From positions 1 to 47,357 of the forward strand of contig JAHHDV010000031.1 of assembly GCA_019739295.1 (NCBI GenBank): 47,357 nucleotides of DNA, in the 5' to 3' direction. The notes under the pieces are model-generated. The model saw nothing but the letters and a program-made list of their open reading frames with translations. It was not told the DNA's origin and ran no database searches. Positions 1 to 7,686 of this stretch are shown one piece after another. The translations under genes were made by a program, and so were the position numbers. Positions within the stretch are counted from its first letter, which is position 1. Each line of letters starts with the position of its first letter. The stretch is from Taibaiella sp. GTDB taxonomy: Bacteria; Bacteroidota; Bacteroidia; Chitinophagales; Chitinophagaceae.

Positions 1-1
1 C

Positions 2-471
2 GCAAATGTCGCCGGTGATAGAGGTGGTGAAACCTATAAAGGAATAGCTCGGAACATACACCCCAAATGGCAAGGTTGGGGCTTATGTAGATAAGGTAAA
101 ACCTTTAAAGCGCAATGCCTTTATCCGATCCGATGAACTGGATAGCCTGGTTAAGCTGTTCTATAAGCGTAATTTTCTGGGATAGAATTAAAGGAGACTA
201 TATCCAGGATCAAAAATTGGCTGAGTTTCTTTACGATTATTATGTCCATTCCGGAGCCCGTGCAATAAAAAAGGTACAGAATCTTGCTGGCGTTGCCGAT
301 GATGGCATTTTTGGTAATATAACATTACGAGCAATTAACAATACAGATCCTGTTAGACTATTTCAGGACTTAAAGACAGAAAGGCGCAATTTCCTTACAT
401 CTCTATCCAAGCAGTCCGGGCAAGCAAAATTTCTAAAAGGTTGGATGCATAGAATCAATACCTATATGTAA
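2..471 (+). CDS. GH108-family N-acetylmuramidase (lysozyme), 5' partial and frame-broken
   Basis: This is the C-terminal part of a phage-type lysozyme that would cut peptidoglycan glycan strands. The first piece (about 2-90) reads DRGGETYKGIARNIHP, which resembles the region just after the catalytic Glu in glycosyl hydrolase family 108. The last piece (about 180-471) contains FLYDYYVHSGARAIKKVQ followed by GVADDGIFGNIT, typical of the peptidoglycan-binding domain PG_binding_3 that ends these proteins. The two are joined through a middle piece (87-180) in a third frame, so there are two frame breaks, each cured by dropping one base. The catalytic Glu would lie before the window. GH108 enzymes are common in prophages, so this may be a phage remnant. 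The family call is fairly safe; whether the gene is truly broken is not known. Confidence 0.72.
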
Positions 472-475
472 TATA

Positions 476-1342
476 TTGTATATTTATATATTATTAGCAA
501 AGCGTTTCAACTTATTTTTAGTAATTTTGTTCCCAGATTTTAATTTAAATAAATTTTTTCTAATTGTGTTTGGATTTCCAGAAGTACCCAAAGAAAGCAT
601 TAAAAGGAATTTTCTTAAAAGGGTTGATATAGAGTTCTATTATTCAGATTTGAAAAAACTAAAGGAAAGTAGTGAAAATGTATGGGCGCTTTTTAGAAAT
701 GAATTTCCTAGGTTCACAAATGGAAAAAATTCTGGTATTAAACTCTTGCTAGAAGATGGGAATCCTAATGTTAAAACAATTCCGGAAACCGACAATTTAA
801 TTTTAAAATCAAAAGACGGCGATTTAGAATTAATAATCAATCAAGATCACATTAAATTGTCTATTGATGCTGAAAATTATGACTCTTTTGGTAAAGCTAT
901 TCATCCATTAAAAAGCAAATTTGCAGACCTGATATCCATATTAAAAATAGAGAATCTATCCAACCCAAAATTAACAAAAATAAATTTGTTAGATTATGAA
1001 TATGGAGGCGTGTCAAATGCAAATGGCGTATTAGAATCACTTCTAAATGACAATATTATACTCAAAGCTGACTCATTTCCTCAAATGGAAAAATTGATTC
1101 AGAATTTCCATCATCTTGAATTTAAAGAAGCAGATTATATTTTAAATTTGGTTTATGGAATGACAGCTAATTCAAATGACATGGCTAAACGTGGCCAATT
1201 AGTCATAGAGTTAGCAATGCAGAAAAAAACCAAAGTTGAGAATAGTCAAATTTATGTTGAATTAGAAAAAATGAATGATGAAATGTTTAATATTTTTCAT
1301 TGGTTAATAAATAGTAGGGCAAAATCAATTTTAAATGATTGA
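476..1342 (+). CDS. TIGR04255-family-like hypothetical protein
   Basis: Its pattern fits the sporadically distributed TIGR04255 family (about 250-280 aa, function unknown): a first beta strand (FLKRVDIEFYY), then WALFRNEFPRF, and a C-terminal helix ending in MNDEMFNIFHWLINS. I recall the family by pattern, so this is moderate confidence. The nominal ATG gives a hydrophobic N-terminus (MYIYILLAKRFNLFLVILF) that I do not think belongs to the family fold. The true start may be later, near 595, at a non-ATG codon or lost to a base error. The 3' end overlaps the next gene by 8 bp, so the two are probably cotranscribed. Family members are often in accessory regions, and an island or defence role is only a guess. 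The gene is AT-rich, unlike the core genes after 7.6 kb. Confidence 0.55.
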   Translation: MYIYILLAKRFNLFLVILFPDFNLNKFFLIVFGFPEVPKESIKRNFLKRVDIEFYYSDLKKLKESSENVWALFRNEFPRFTNGKNSGIKLLLEDGNPNVKTIPETDNLILKSKDGDLELIINQDHIKLSIDAENYDSFGKAIHPLKSKFADLISILKIENLSNPKLTKINLLDYEYGGVSNANGVLESLLNDNIILKADSFPQMEKLIQNFHHLEFKEADYILNLVYGMTANSNDMAKRGQLVIELAMQKKTKVENSQIYVELEKMNDEMFNIFHWLINSRAKSILND

Positions 1343-1943
1343 ATTAGATAGTTATAGAATTCTTGATTCTACAGAAGGAGAAATTAAAGCTAGAACCTCA
1401 GAAAGGAGGAATTACTATGGAATGAAAGGCAGTATTGCAATTTCGCTTTTAGGGATTGGTTCTTTTCAACCAATTCCACAGAGTGTATCGCCAAAATATG
1501 AGTTAATTTTCCAATCAAATAAATCGAACATATCAGAGTCCGGTTTCAAATATTATGATTGCCTTAGAAAATATAATACATATTCTACAAGCAAAAAGGA
1601 TGATTTGATTAAGTCAATAGTTGGATTCAAATCACTAATTGATTGTTGGGACGGTTTTAATGCTGTGCCAGTTGGAATATACAGTGCAAGTAATTCAATC
1701 AAACTACTCAATTCTTTAGACCTTTTATCAATCAATAGAATTACTGATATTTACCCCAACCCACACGGTACAGTTTCGTTTGAGTGGGAAAATAATACAA
1801 ATGAAATTATTTCAGTAGAAGTAGGGAAGGATACTATGTCTTACTTTGTTTCATATAATTCAACCCCTCCTGTTTTTTTTAATAAAGTGCCAATTAACAT
1901 TGAAAATATTGAAACTCTTAAGGCTTATATCAAAACTATTTAG
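1335..1943 (+). CDS. hypothetical protein with WDGFNAVPVG motif, partner of the TIGR04255-like gene
   Basis: This 202-residue protein overlaps the preceding gene by 8 bp, so translational coupling is likely. I do not recognise a characterised domain. The middle holds a conspicuous WDGFNAVPVG segment followed by helices and then NPHGTVSFEWEN, a beta-hairpin-like stretch. I have the impression that this combination recurs in small accessory-region proteins next to TIGR04255 genes, but I cannot test that here. There is no signal peptide or membrane segment, so it should be cytoplasmic. It probably forms one unit with the genes on either side. Confidence 0.55.
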   Translation: MIELDSYRILDSTEGEIKARTSERRNYYGMKGSIAISLLGIGSFQPIPQSVSPKYELIFQSNKSNISESGFKYYDCLRKYNTYSTSKKDDLIKSIVGFKSLIDCWDGFNAVPVGIYSASNSIKLLNSLDLLSINRITDIYPNPHGTVSFEWENNTNEIISVEVGKDTMSYFVSYNSTPPVFFNKVPINIENIETLKAYIKTI

Positions 1944-2445
1944 GTCTACTGGAGCAAAGGGGGAAACTCAAAGTGAAAATGAATTTTCACTTCCAGAAAT
2001 TATTGCTCCAAACGAAAATATAGCAAGATTTGTCTTTTCACCTATACACATAAATAAAGACAAGAAGCGTATTAAGCCAAATATATTTAAGCCTCCTTAT
2101 GGTTCTGATGAAGTGTCAGTGAACAGGTTTGATTTCACTAACTGCAATTTTCTGAAACAACTTGCATTAAAAATGCAAAACCCCAATAAGGAATTTTTTG
2201 GATTAGCAATTCTAAAGGCAAATGCAATAAGATTAAATAATTTTGAAGTGCTATATTCAAAAATTGAAAATAATCTTTACCATTCGGATATTAAAATTGG
2301 ATTAATTCACCAGCGTGAAGTAGAGCTGCCGGCAGAAATTAGTTTGGCATTTAAGAATTTAGTAAATGAATCTAAGCTTTTTATTGATTCAAATGTTGAT
2401 ACGCCTAATTGGATAGGAGATCCTGTGTTAGTAGACAAGGAATAA
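1846..2445 (+). CDS. hypothetical protein, third gene of the TIGR04255-like cassette (start uncertain)
   Basis: The conserved-looking part begins near 1985 (LPEIIAPNENIARFVFSPIH) and includes FKPPYGSDEVSVNRFDFTNC, a segment that looks like a real globular domain of about 150 residues. No ATG exists in frame near there. The open frame runs back to a TTG at 1846, overlapping the previous gene by 98 bp, and that first stretch is low-complexity and probably not translated. A lost or altered start is possible because single-base errors are frequent in this window. Function is unknown. It is the last gene of the three-gene set and is followed by a 26-bp palindrome. Confidence 0.5.
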   Translation: MFHIIQPLLFFLIKCQLTLKILKLLRLISKLFRSTGAKGETQSENEFSLPEIIAPNENIARFVFSPIHINKDKKRIKPNIFKPPYGSDEVSVNRFDFTNCNFLKQLALKMQNPNKEFFGLAILKANAIRLNNFEVLYSKIENNLYHSDIKIGLIHQREVELPAEISLAFKNLVNESKLFIDSNVDTPNWIGDPVLVDKE

Positions 2446-2495
2446 CAGCCATGCTTCTCGTAAGATCGGCACAAATAGGCAGGATTTCGCTTTTT

Positions 2496-2521
2496 CACTG
2501 GGCACAAAATTGTGCACAGTG
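2496..2521. promoter_or_regulatory. 26-bp near-perfect palindrome (operator-like)
   Basis: The left half is CACTGGGCACAA and the right half TTGTGCACAGTG, separated by AA. They are reverse complements except at one position. There is no T-run after it, so a terminator is unlikely. It lies 51 bp after the three-gene cassette and 53 bp before a candidate promoter. A binding site for a dimeric protein fits best. Confidence 0.45.
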
Positions 2522-2573
2522 GCCACTATATAATTTCACCAATTTTTTTGTATATAATTATTCGAGAAAATTG

Positions 2574-2660
2574 TATCTTTAGATTCGATAGTAAAATGAT
2601 TTTGGAAGCTGTGCCAGAGCCTTCCTAAATCTAAAAGACCAGGTATTCATCTGGTCTTTT
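2574..2660 (+). ncRNA. candidate small structured RNA with its own promoter and terminator
   Basis: TATCTTTAG at 2574-2582 resembles the Bacteroidota -7 element. A TTTG at 2547-2550 lies upstream, but the 23-bp spacer is longer than the usual 17-19. A hairpin follows (GGAAG at 2604-2608 with CTTCC at 2621-2625), and then the terminator hairpin at 2633-2660. No open frame is present. The RNA would be about 70 nt. This is a structural inference; I match it to no known RNA family. Confidence 0.3.
2633..2660 (+). terminator. rho-independent terminator
   Basis: AAAAGACCAG pairs with CTGGTCTTTT around an 8-base loop (GTATTCAT). The terminal T-run continues into ATTTAT. The flanking A and T tracts would allow it to work on both strands. 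Confidence 0.7.
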
Positions 2661-2877
2661 ATTTATGGCACCTATATAGCCTTATAACCTTCAATGCCTT
2701 GTTAATTTTTACTTTGTAAAATTCGTCTTCTTTTATTAAAGACTACACAACTCGTGGGGACTTTCTTAAAAGAGATTTATCTTTACATCTTAATCAAAAG
2801 TATTAATGCCTATGATATAAATACAAATCGAATATTTTGATACTTGATATCGTATCAGACTCATAACGTACTGCTCT

Positions 2878-3041
2878 AAACTACCACAAAGAATAAGTTA
2901 CGCATATATGAGACCATGATTACGTCCACATAACGGGCGTAGCTGTGTCTTTTGCGTAACGGGCCGTGGTAGGCCTTGAGCAGTGAAAGAATTTCGGCTG
3001 CGCCTATTTTTTATTACTTAAATGCTTAAAACTACCACAAA
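2878..3041. repeat. small element: 13-bp direct repeats enclosing an inverted repeat
   Basis: AAACTACCACAAA occurs at 2878-2890 and again at 3029-3041. Between them are GTTACGCA (2897-2904) and its exact reverse complement TGCGTAAC (2953-2960), plus TAACGGGC twice (2931-2938, 2957-2964). The inner part is richer in GC than the flanks. This could be a MITE-like or REP-like repeat; the second direct repeat lies right at the start of the next gene. Confidence 0.45.
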
Positions 3042-3042
3042 A

Positions 3043-3510
3043 ATGAACAAAACAATTATTGTTACTATTGCTTTTATGGCAATTGCTCTTAATGCTTTTA
3101 CACAAAATTTAGCTCCTTCAAAAGCGTTATCATTACTCAAACAACCATACAGCAAAGTGAAGTCATCTCTTATTCAAGAAGGATATTCTTTTGTTGAAAA
3201 AGATGATGAGTTTTTTATTTTTCAGAAAGGAAGATATGAAGTTACTGTAGGACTTAAACAAAATGTTGTCAGTATTATTTCTGCTCAAGAAAATGTTGCT
3301 GATTATAAGAAAATTGTCAATGCTTTTAAAGAGAGTGGACTATCCTTTACACAATCAAGTGATCGTAGCACATCTATACCTGATCAAATAAAACCAACTC
3401 TAATGTTGAGATTTGACAAAAAACCTGTTTTCACTTGTTCAATAGTGTCAGCCTTTAATGTTCAACAAACTAAGATGATTACTATTAATTATAGTATTTA
3501 TTCTAAGTAG
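3043..3510 (+). CDS. exported hypothetical protein
   Basis: An N-terminal signal peptide (MNKTIIVTIAFMAIALNAFTQ) with a likely cut after about residue 20 precedes a mature domain of about 135 residues. The latter starts with a segment like APSKALSLLKQPYSKVKSSL and continues as alternating strands and helices. I chose the ATG at 3043 over that at 3022 because it puts the signal peptide's positive charge at the very start. The upstream ATG lies inside the repeat unit and would add MLKTTTK. I recognise no family. It is likely periplasmic or surface-associated. The following small gene lies 56 bp away on the same strand. Confidence 0.6.
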   Translation: MNKTIIVTIAFMAIALNAFTQNLAPSKALSLLKQPYSKVKSSLIQEGYSFVEKDDEFFIFQKGRYEVTVGLKQNVVSIISAQENVADYKKIVNAFKESGLSFTQSSDRSTSIPDQIKPTLMLRFDKKPVFTCSIVSAFNVQQTKMITINYSIYSK

Positions 3511-3566
3511 AAAAACAATTGCTTATCTTTGAGAGGCTTGCATTCAAAAGTGTGAGCCTTTTATTT

Positions 3567-3798
3567 ATGCAGAAACCTAAATTGTCAGATGAACAAAAAT
3601 TAGATTTTGAGAAACAATTTCATATTCTCATAGAATCTTCATCACAAAAGGTCAAAGATCTGTGGAAAGAAGAAGGAGAAATTCGTTGGACAGACTATAA
3701 TATTGTTCTTTTACCAAAAGACATCGAGAAAAAAATTTGCTTCCAAAGAGGCATCTAAATTTGTTGACCTAATGAATAAATATGGATTATTAATTTAA
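3567..3798 (+). CDS. small hypothetical protein, one frame break
   Basis: From the ATG at 3567 (MQKPKLSDEQKLDFEKQFH) the frame stays open to about 3729, where a run of seven A shifts it. Removing one A gives a sensible continuation, KKFASKEASKFVDLMNKYG, and a stop at 3798. The protein would be about 76 residues, charged and helical, with no membrane segment. As given, the frame instead ends at 3758. Function is not known. Confidence 0.5.
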
Positions 3799-4017
3799 TA
3801 TTTTAGTATAATTATTAAATTTTTGATGCTCTTCTAAATTTCTTTCGAGTACAGAAGATATTCTTTTCATCTGAGATTTAATCCAATTGTGCCTTAACAA
3901 TAATTTGAATGCAGAATATTGATATCGTTCTTTTCTTTTAATGCTTTTTTGATACGATATATTAGGTGTAATAGTTAAGCGATACATAGCAATTTTTGCT
4001 ACGAAATTCGCCAACAT
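3790..4017 (-). CDS. small hypothetical ORF next to the IS1595 transposase
   Basis: This 75-residue basic ORF starts at an ATG (MLANFVAKIAMYRLTI) and overlaps the end of the preceding convergent gene by a few bases. It ends 35 bp downstream of the transposase stop on the same strand. It has no recognisable domain and could be non-coding IS flank. I list it because no other gene covers this stretch. Confidence 0.25.
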   Translation of the reverse strand: MLANFVAKIAMYRLTITPNISYQKSIKRKERYQYSAFKLLLRHNWIKSQMKRISSVLERNLEEHQKFNNYTKILN

Positions 4018-4052
4018 TCAATGATTGAACTACTATTTATTGCAAAAGCAAC

Positions 4053-5180
4053 CTACTCTCTTCTTAACAACTGCCTCCACGTCAATCTCCTTTCAAAATT
4101 TACGAATGCAGTCTGCATTAATTCTTCGCCTTTTAATAAGTGATTATTGTATCTAAATTCAAATTCGCTCACGTATCTGTGCAGATGTTTGCGACTGACG
4201 TTATGATAAACTCCTATAATAGCTCTTTTAAAATGTGACCAAACATTCTCAACTCCATTGCTTGAATATCCATCGGTTGCATATTGTTTCTCTTTGTGAT
4301 TCACAATGTAATGCTCATAAATTCCATTGAGCCCATTATATGCTTGCCATTCATCTGTTACAATCGTACATCCTCTTTCTACTGACTGATATATGATTGG
4401 TTTAAGCGTCTTTGCTCGTGTATTCTTAACGACTTTACAACGTAGTGTTTTCCTCTTAGTGACTACTTTTTCTCTGACAGTTCGTCCCTCAATTACTTTA
4501 TGAGGTCTTTCAATATAATATGATTCTTCTTGCTCCAACATTCCAAATACTGGAGTTTTGTCTTTGAATGATCTCCCTTGACTATTTTTGACTTTCTTAT
4601 CCCAATGTCTGTTTTTGTTCTTCCCTCCCACGAAGGTCTCATCGAGTTGTATGATTCCTTTCAATTTATTTTCTATTATGCTATCTCTCAACATGAACCT
4701 TATTCTATGTAACATAAACCAAGCGGTCTTCTGTGTTACCCCAATATCTTTTGAGAGTTGAATTGAACTAATACCTTTCTTTCGTGTAACGAGGAGATAT
4801 ATTGTTATAAACCATTTTTTGAGAGGGATTGGACTGTTCTCAAATATTGTCCCTTTTATGATTGTGAATTGCTTTTTGCAACCTGCGCACTTATATCGCT
4901 TATTCTTGCCATTAAGAGTATAAACCTTATCGTGTCCACAATGAGCGCATTTTAATTCTCCATTCCAACGAACTTCCTTTATGAAATCAATACAATTCTG
5001 CTGATCTGAGAAATACTCAGATACTTGCAGTAAAGTGTTGAAAGATAATATTTTGTCCGTTAGTGCCAATGACCTAAAGGTCACCAGCTTAAATCGAAAT
5101 TCCCACCTACCAACAGTTGTTTTTTTCGCGGCACTTTTACGAGTGAGAACGATTTTATGCGAAAATTCAAGGTCGATCAT
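4053..5180 (-). mobile_element. IS1595-family (ISXO2-like) transposase
   Basis: The protein has an N-terminal zinc ribbon (CAHCGH ... CAGCKK, residues about 79-105), a helix-turn-helix region (SSIQLSKDIGVTQKTAWFML) and a C-terminal DDE-type core of the ISXO2/IS1595 superfamily. Visible acidic residues are in QLDETFVGGKNKNRH, in IVTDEWQAYNGL and in the NGVENVWSHFKR helix. It would cut and paste its own element. Similarity to the family starts near residue 43 (LSFNTLLQVSEYF), so the first 40 residues may be flanking DNA read through. I looked for terminal inverted repeats on both sides and found none that convinced me, so the element ends are not defined. The reading frame is intact. Confidence 0.85.
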
Positions 5181-5260
5181 TTTAAATGATATAGTGTTCT
5201 CTATTGCTTATCGAAAATTGGTATCGTAAAAATATGAAATGTTAATTTTTTCGAGATTTG

Positions 5261-5713
5261 CTAAACTTTAATATCCTTATTCTTACGAACCTCATCAATA
5301 ATAACAAATACAGCATTTCCTGTATCCCACAGTATATATATAGAGTAGATGAAGTTTGCAATCAAAAGCGTATTCAGTAGAAATTCTTTATGATTAAAAT
5401 TAAAGTTCTTCCCATCGAAAAGAATCAAGCATATTGTGGAACAAACGATTAAAACAATCTGTTCTATTAAACTAATCTTCATTTCTTTTATAGGATTATC
5501 GAAGTCTATTTCAGGATTCTTTATAATTAAATCTTGAATTTTAGTTGCTATGATACCCAAAGTAGCTGTATTTATAGCTAATAATGTCAACTGTAATCCT
5601 ATTATATTATTTTTAAGAAAATTAAAAAGAAAGTCTGACTTAATATAACAAACTACTAAGTTTATTATAAACGCTAATATTAAGTAAAACGATATGTTTT
5701 TAATTATCTTCAA
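5261..5713 (-). CDS. four-helix membrane protein, partner of the upstream soluble protein
   Basis: This 150-residue protein has four hydrophobic segments: near residues 5-24, 38-58, 85-104 and 112-135. It ends in a basic tail (DEVRKNKDIKV). A soluble, charged loop lies between helices two and three (IQDLIIKNPEIDFDNPIKEMK). It begins 3 bp after the stop of the 283-aa gene upstream, so the two are almost certainly one transcript. I do not recognise the family. A small multi-helix membrane protein beside a soluble sensor-like protein is a layout seen in several abortive-infection systems, but that is analogy only. Confidence 0.55.
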   Translation of the reverse strand: MKIIKNISFYLILAFIINLVVCYIKSDFLFNFLKNNIIGLQLTLLAINTATLGIIATKIQDLIIKNPEIDFDNPIKEMKISLIEQIVLIVCSTICLILFDGKNFNFNHKEFLLNTLLIANFIYSIYILWDTGNAVFVIIDEVRKNKDIKV

Positions 5714-5716
5714 CTA

Positions 5717-6568
5717 TTAATCATTTACTATGGTTTGATATACTTTAATGACTTGATCTGCAGGACCTTCTAATAAAATGTCTTTTATTTCTATTATAAC
5801 AGGTGAGTCTTTTGTATTAAGTTGCTTTCTTAGCCCTTTTACTTTAACTTTAATTTCCCCAGCACCTTCTGATGTATAATTTACCAATCCGTTTATGTCT
5901 TCATTCTTCTTATTAATATTCTCCAATTTTCCATTTGAAGGAGCCTTTATTGTAATGTGACTTTCATGACTATTAACATTGTCACTAAAATTCTTAAATA
6001 CTTTAGGAAGTGATTTTGATATGTCTGCTAAATTAGGTTTAATAAATTGAAAATTGATATACGTTATCTCATCTTGGTGAGAATTGACAAAATTCCAAAA
6101 ATTATTGGAGTCAAACAACTGCTCAATCTCAATATTCAAATTATACTCCTTTAATTGGGTTTGAAAGAATTTCCTGAGATGGTTTCTTACCACAGTTGTA
6201 CTTGTAAATGCATCTATATTTTCACTTATTGCAATCTTCTGAACTTTAGGGTCGTTATTGATTATTACATAAACAAAAGGCTCATTTGGAATTTCAATAT
6301 TTTTAAAATTCTGTATGATTGTTTCAGATTTTTTTTGAGCAAGTTTAAAAAGAAAATAATCATTTTCCTTATCTTGAAGCTGCAAAGGAAATTTAGTTGG
6401 ATTATTTGTAATTAAATTATCTATTACACTTCTAAAGTAGATATTTTTATTTTTCCTTGCATCATCTGGACTTACGCGTTCTTGAAATAAATCACCCTGA
6501 GAAGCATGTGATTCGAGCGGCAAAAGATGATACCGAAAAATATGAAACCTGATTATTTTTTCTTCCAT
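5717..6568 (-). CDS. hypothetical soluble protein, first gene of a two-gene unit with a membrane protein
   Basis: This intact 283-aa protein starts MEEKIIRFHIFRYHLLPLE. It has a central alpha/beta part (PFVYVIINNDPKVQKIAI, then a helix FTSTTVVRNHLRKFFQ) and a C-terminal beta-rich part (GEIKVKVKGLRKQLNTK). No signal peptide, membrane helix or enzyme motif is visible. It is followed after 3 bp by a four-helix membrane protein. The pair sits between an IS1595 transposase and a tRNA in an AT-rich accessory zone where defence genes are often found. I cannot name a family. A role in phage defence is possible and untested. Confidence 0.55.
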   Translation of the reverse strand: MEEKIIRFHIFRYHLLPLESHASQGDLFQERVSPDDARKNKNIYFRSVIDNLITNNPTKFPLQLQDKENDYFLFKLAQKKSETIIQNFKNIEIPNEPFVYVIINNDPKVQKIAISENIDAFTSTTVVRNHLRKFFQTQLKEYNLNIEIEQLFDSNNFWNFVNSHQDEITYINFQFIKPNLADISKSLPKVFKNFSDNVNSHESHITIKAPSNGKLENINKKNEDINGLVNYTSEGAGEIKVKVKGLRKQLNTKDSPVIIEIKDILLEGPADQVIKVYQTIVND

Positions 6569-6673
6569 TATATTTCGTTTTTACAATGTTAGAAAAAATT
6601 ATAGTTATAAACAATCTTCATGCATAACTAATTGAGTACCGGATCAACTATTATATTGACCAATCCTATTATA

Positions 6674-6928
6674 TTATTCTGTATTATATGTAATAGGAGA
6701 GATATTGTTTACCCTGTTATAATTCAACTGCTCATTTTTAGTCATTGATTGCCATTTAGCTGGAAATTTCTGCGACAGGTGAATATCATCCGTTTTATTT
6801 TGTGCTTCTATGTGAGCATGATTATAGCTTTCATAAATAGATTTCGCTATTTCCTGTCTCTTTTTGTGAGCGTGACTCAAAAAATCTGCCATAGTATGAA
6901 TTTTCATAAAATTCATCAACTTTTGCAA
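6674..6928 (-). CDS. small hypothetical protein
   Basis: An 84-aa ORF (MQKLMNFMKIHTMADFLSHAHKKRQ) that is helical at the N-terminus and polar, with no membrane segment. It lies 105 bp upstream of the two-gene unit on the same strand. The residue mix (many H, K, Q, N) is plausible for a real protein. I recognise no family. Confidence 0.4.
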   Translation of the reverse strand: MQKLMNFMKIHTMADFLSHAHKKRQEIAKSIYESYNHAHIEAQNKTDDIHLSQKFPAKWQSMTKNEQLNYNRVNNISPITYNTE

Positions 6929-7007
6929 TATGACAAGTAGTTTGTCAAAATGCCACCTACTATTTGCACCTTCTAATTGTGATTGGTTAGGAAGCTATAT
7001 AATTGCC

Positions 7008-7316
7008 TTATTTATAATATTCCTTTACCTTCCTTAAAAATTCATCTCGAGCTTGTATTATGTGTTCCACACGTAGATTCATCTTTTCTATTATAGTCCG
7101 AGGATCTCTCAGCTTTATGTCTTCGATAAGGTATGTTGTATAGAAGGGGTAAAGGGTATTCTTGTTCCTTTCTGCGGCCTGGGGGAACTCTTCATGTGTG
7201 TACCATTCCTTGCCGACATTTATCCATAGCCGATTGATTTTCGCTTCAGTAGCCATTTTCCTGCAGAAGTGAATAGTTGCATATTTGTCCAAATCTCTAT
7301 TCTCCAATGTGCTCAT
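7008..7316 (-). CDS. small hypothetical protein
   Basis: This 102-aa ORF starts MSTLENRDLDKYATIHFCRKMATE and contains GKEWYTHEEFPQAAERNKN and a C-terminal amphipathic helix. It looks like a folded cytoplasmic protein. It precedes the 84-aa gene by 79 bp on the same strand and may share a transcript with it. Function is unknown. Confidence 0.45.
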   Translation of the reverse strand: MSTLENRDLDKYATIHFCRKMATEAKINRLWINVGKEWYTHEEFPQAAERNKNTLYPFYTTYLIEDIKLRDPRTIIEKMNLRVEHIIQARDEFLRKVKEYYK

Positions 7317-7427
7317 AATAATCTTTGATTATATTATAGTCATGTTGTTGACTACAATTTAACCATAAGAATGATTTGGACCAAATATTTGTAGAAATAT
7401 GTGTTATGAAAGTGATAGGAAAAGAAA

Positions 7428-7458
7428 AAGGGTTTCAGACTTATCATCTGAAACCCTT
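7428..7458 (-). terminator. terminator after the CAT tRNA
   Basis: On the minus strand, AAGGGTTTCAGA pairs with TCTGAAACCCTT around a 7-base loop and is followed by TTTCTTTTCC. It starts 12 bp beyond the tRNA 3' end. Confidence 0.85.
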
Positions 7459-7469
7459 GTGTTTACTAG

Positions 7470-7543
7470 TGGTCCCACTTGGACTTGAACCAAGGACCCC
7501 CTGATTATGAGTCAGGTGCTCTAACCAACTGAGCTATAGGACC
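7470..7543 (-). tRNA. tRNA with CAT anticodon (elongator Met, or Ile2 if lysidine-modified)
   Basis: The minus-strand sequence folds as a 74-nt cloverleaf: acceptor GGTCCTA with TGGGACC, D arm AGCTCAGTTGGTTAGAGC, anticodon stem CCTGA/TCAGG with loop CTCATAA, and T arm with GGTTCAAGTCC. CCA is not encoded. A CAT anticodon can be elongator methionine or the AUA-reading isoleucine tRNA. Both fit and sequence alone does not separate them for me. The initiator is ruled out because the anticodon stem lacks its three G:C pairs. Confidence 0.93.
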
Positions 7544-7686
7544 TAAATTGCCATAAAGCAATTCAATATTTTTATCTGGCCATACAGGGCCGGGAATCTA
7601 CCGGTAAATATCAGCAGGCTCAGGATAACTGATATTTGAAGGAGAGCAAAGGTAGGTAATCCGATCAAAAAAAGAAAAAATATTTT

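Noticed and set aside
1846..1980. First 45 codons of the third cassette gene
   Set aside because: They overlap the previous gene, begin at TTG and have low-complexity leucine-rich content; probably not translated, though no better start is visible.
2897..2960. Integron attC site
   Set aside because: The GTTACGC ... GCGTAAC pair has the wrong orientation: attC cores run AAC on the left and GTT on the right. No integrase is present and no further cassette site was seen.
4000..5260. Terminal inverted repeats of the IS1595 element
   Set aside because: I compared both flanks of the transposase in reverse complement and found only short chance matches, so I do not claim element ends.
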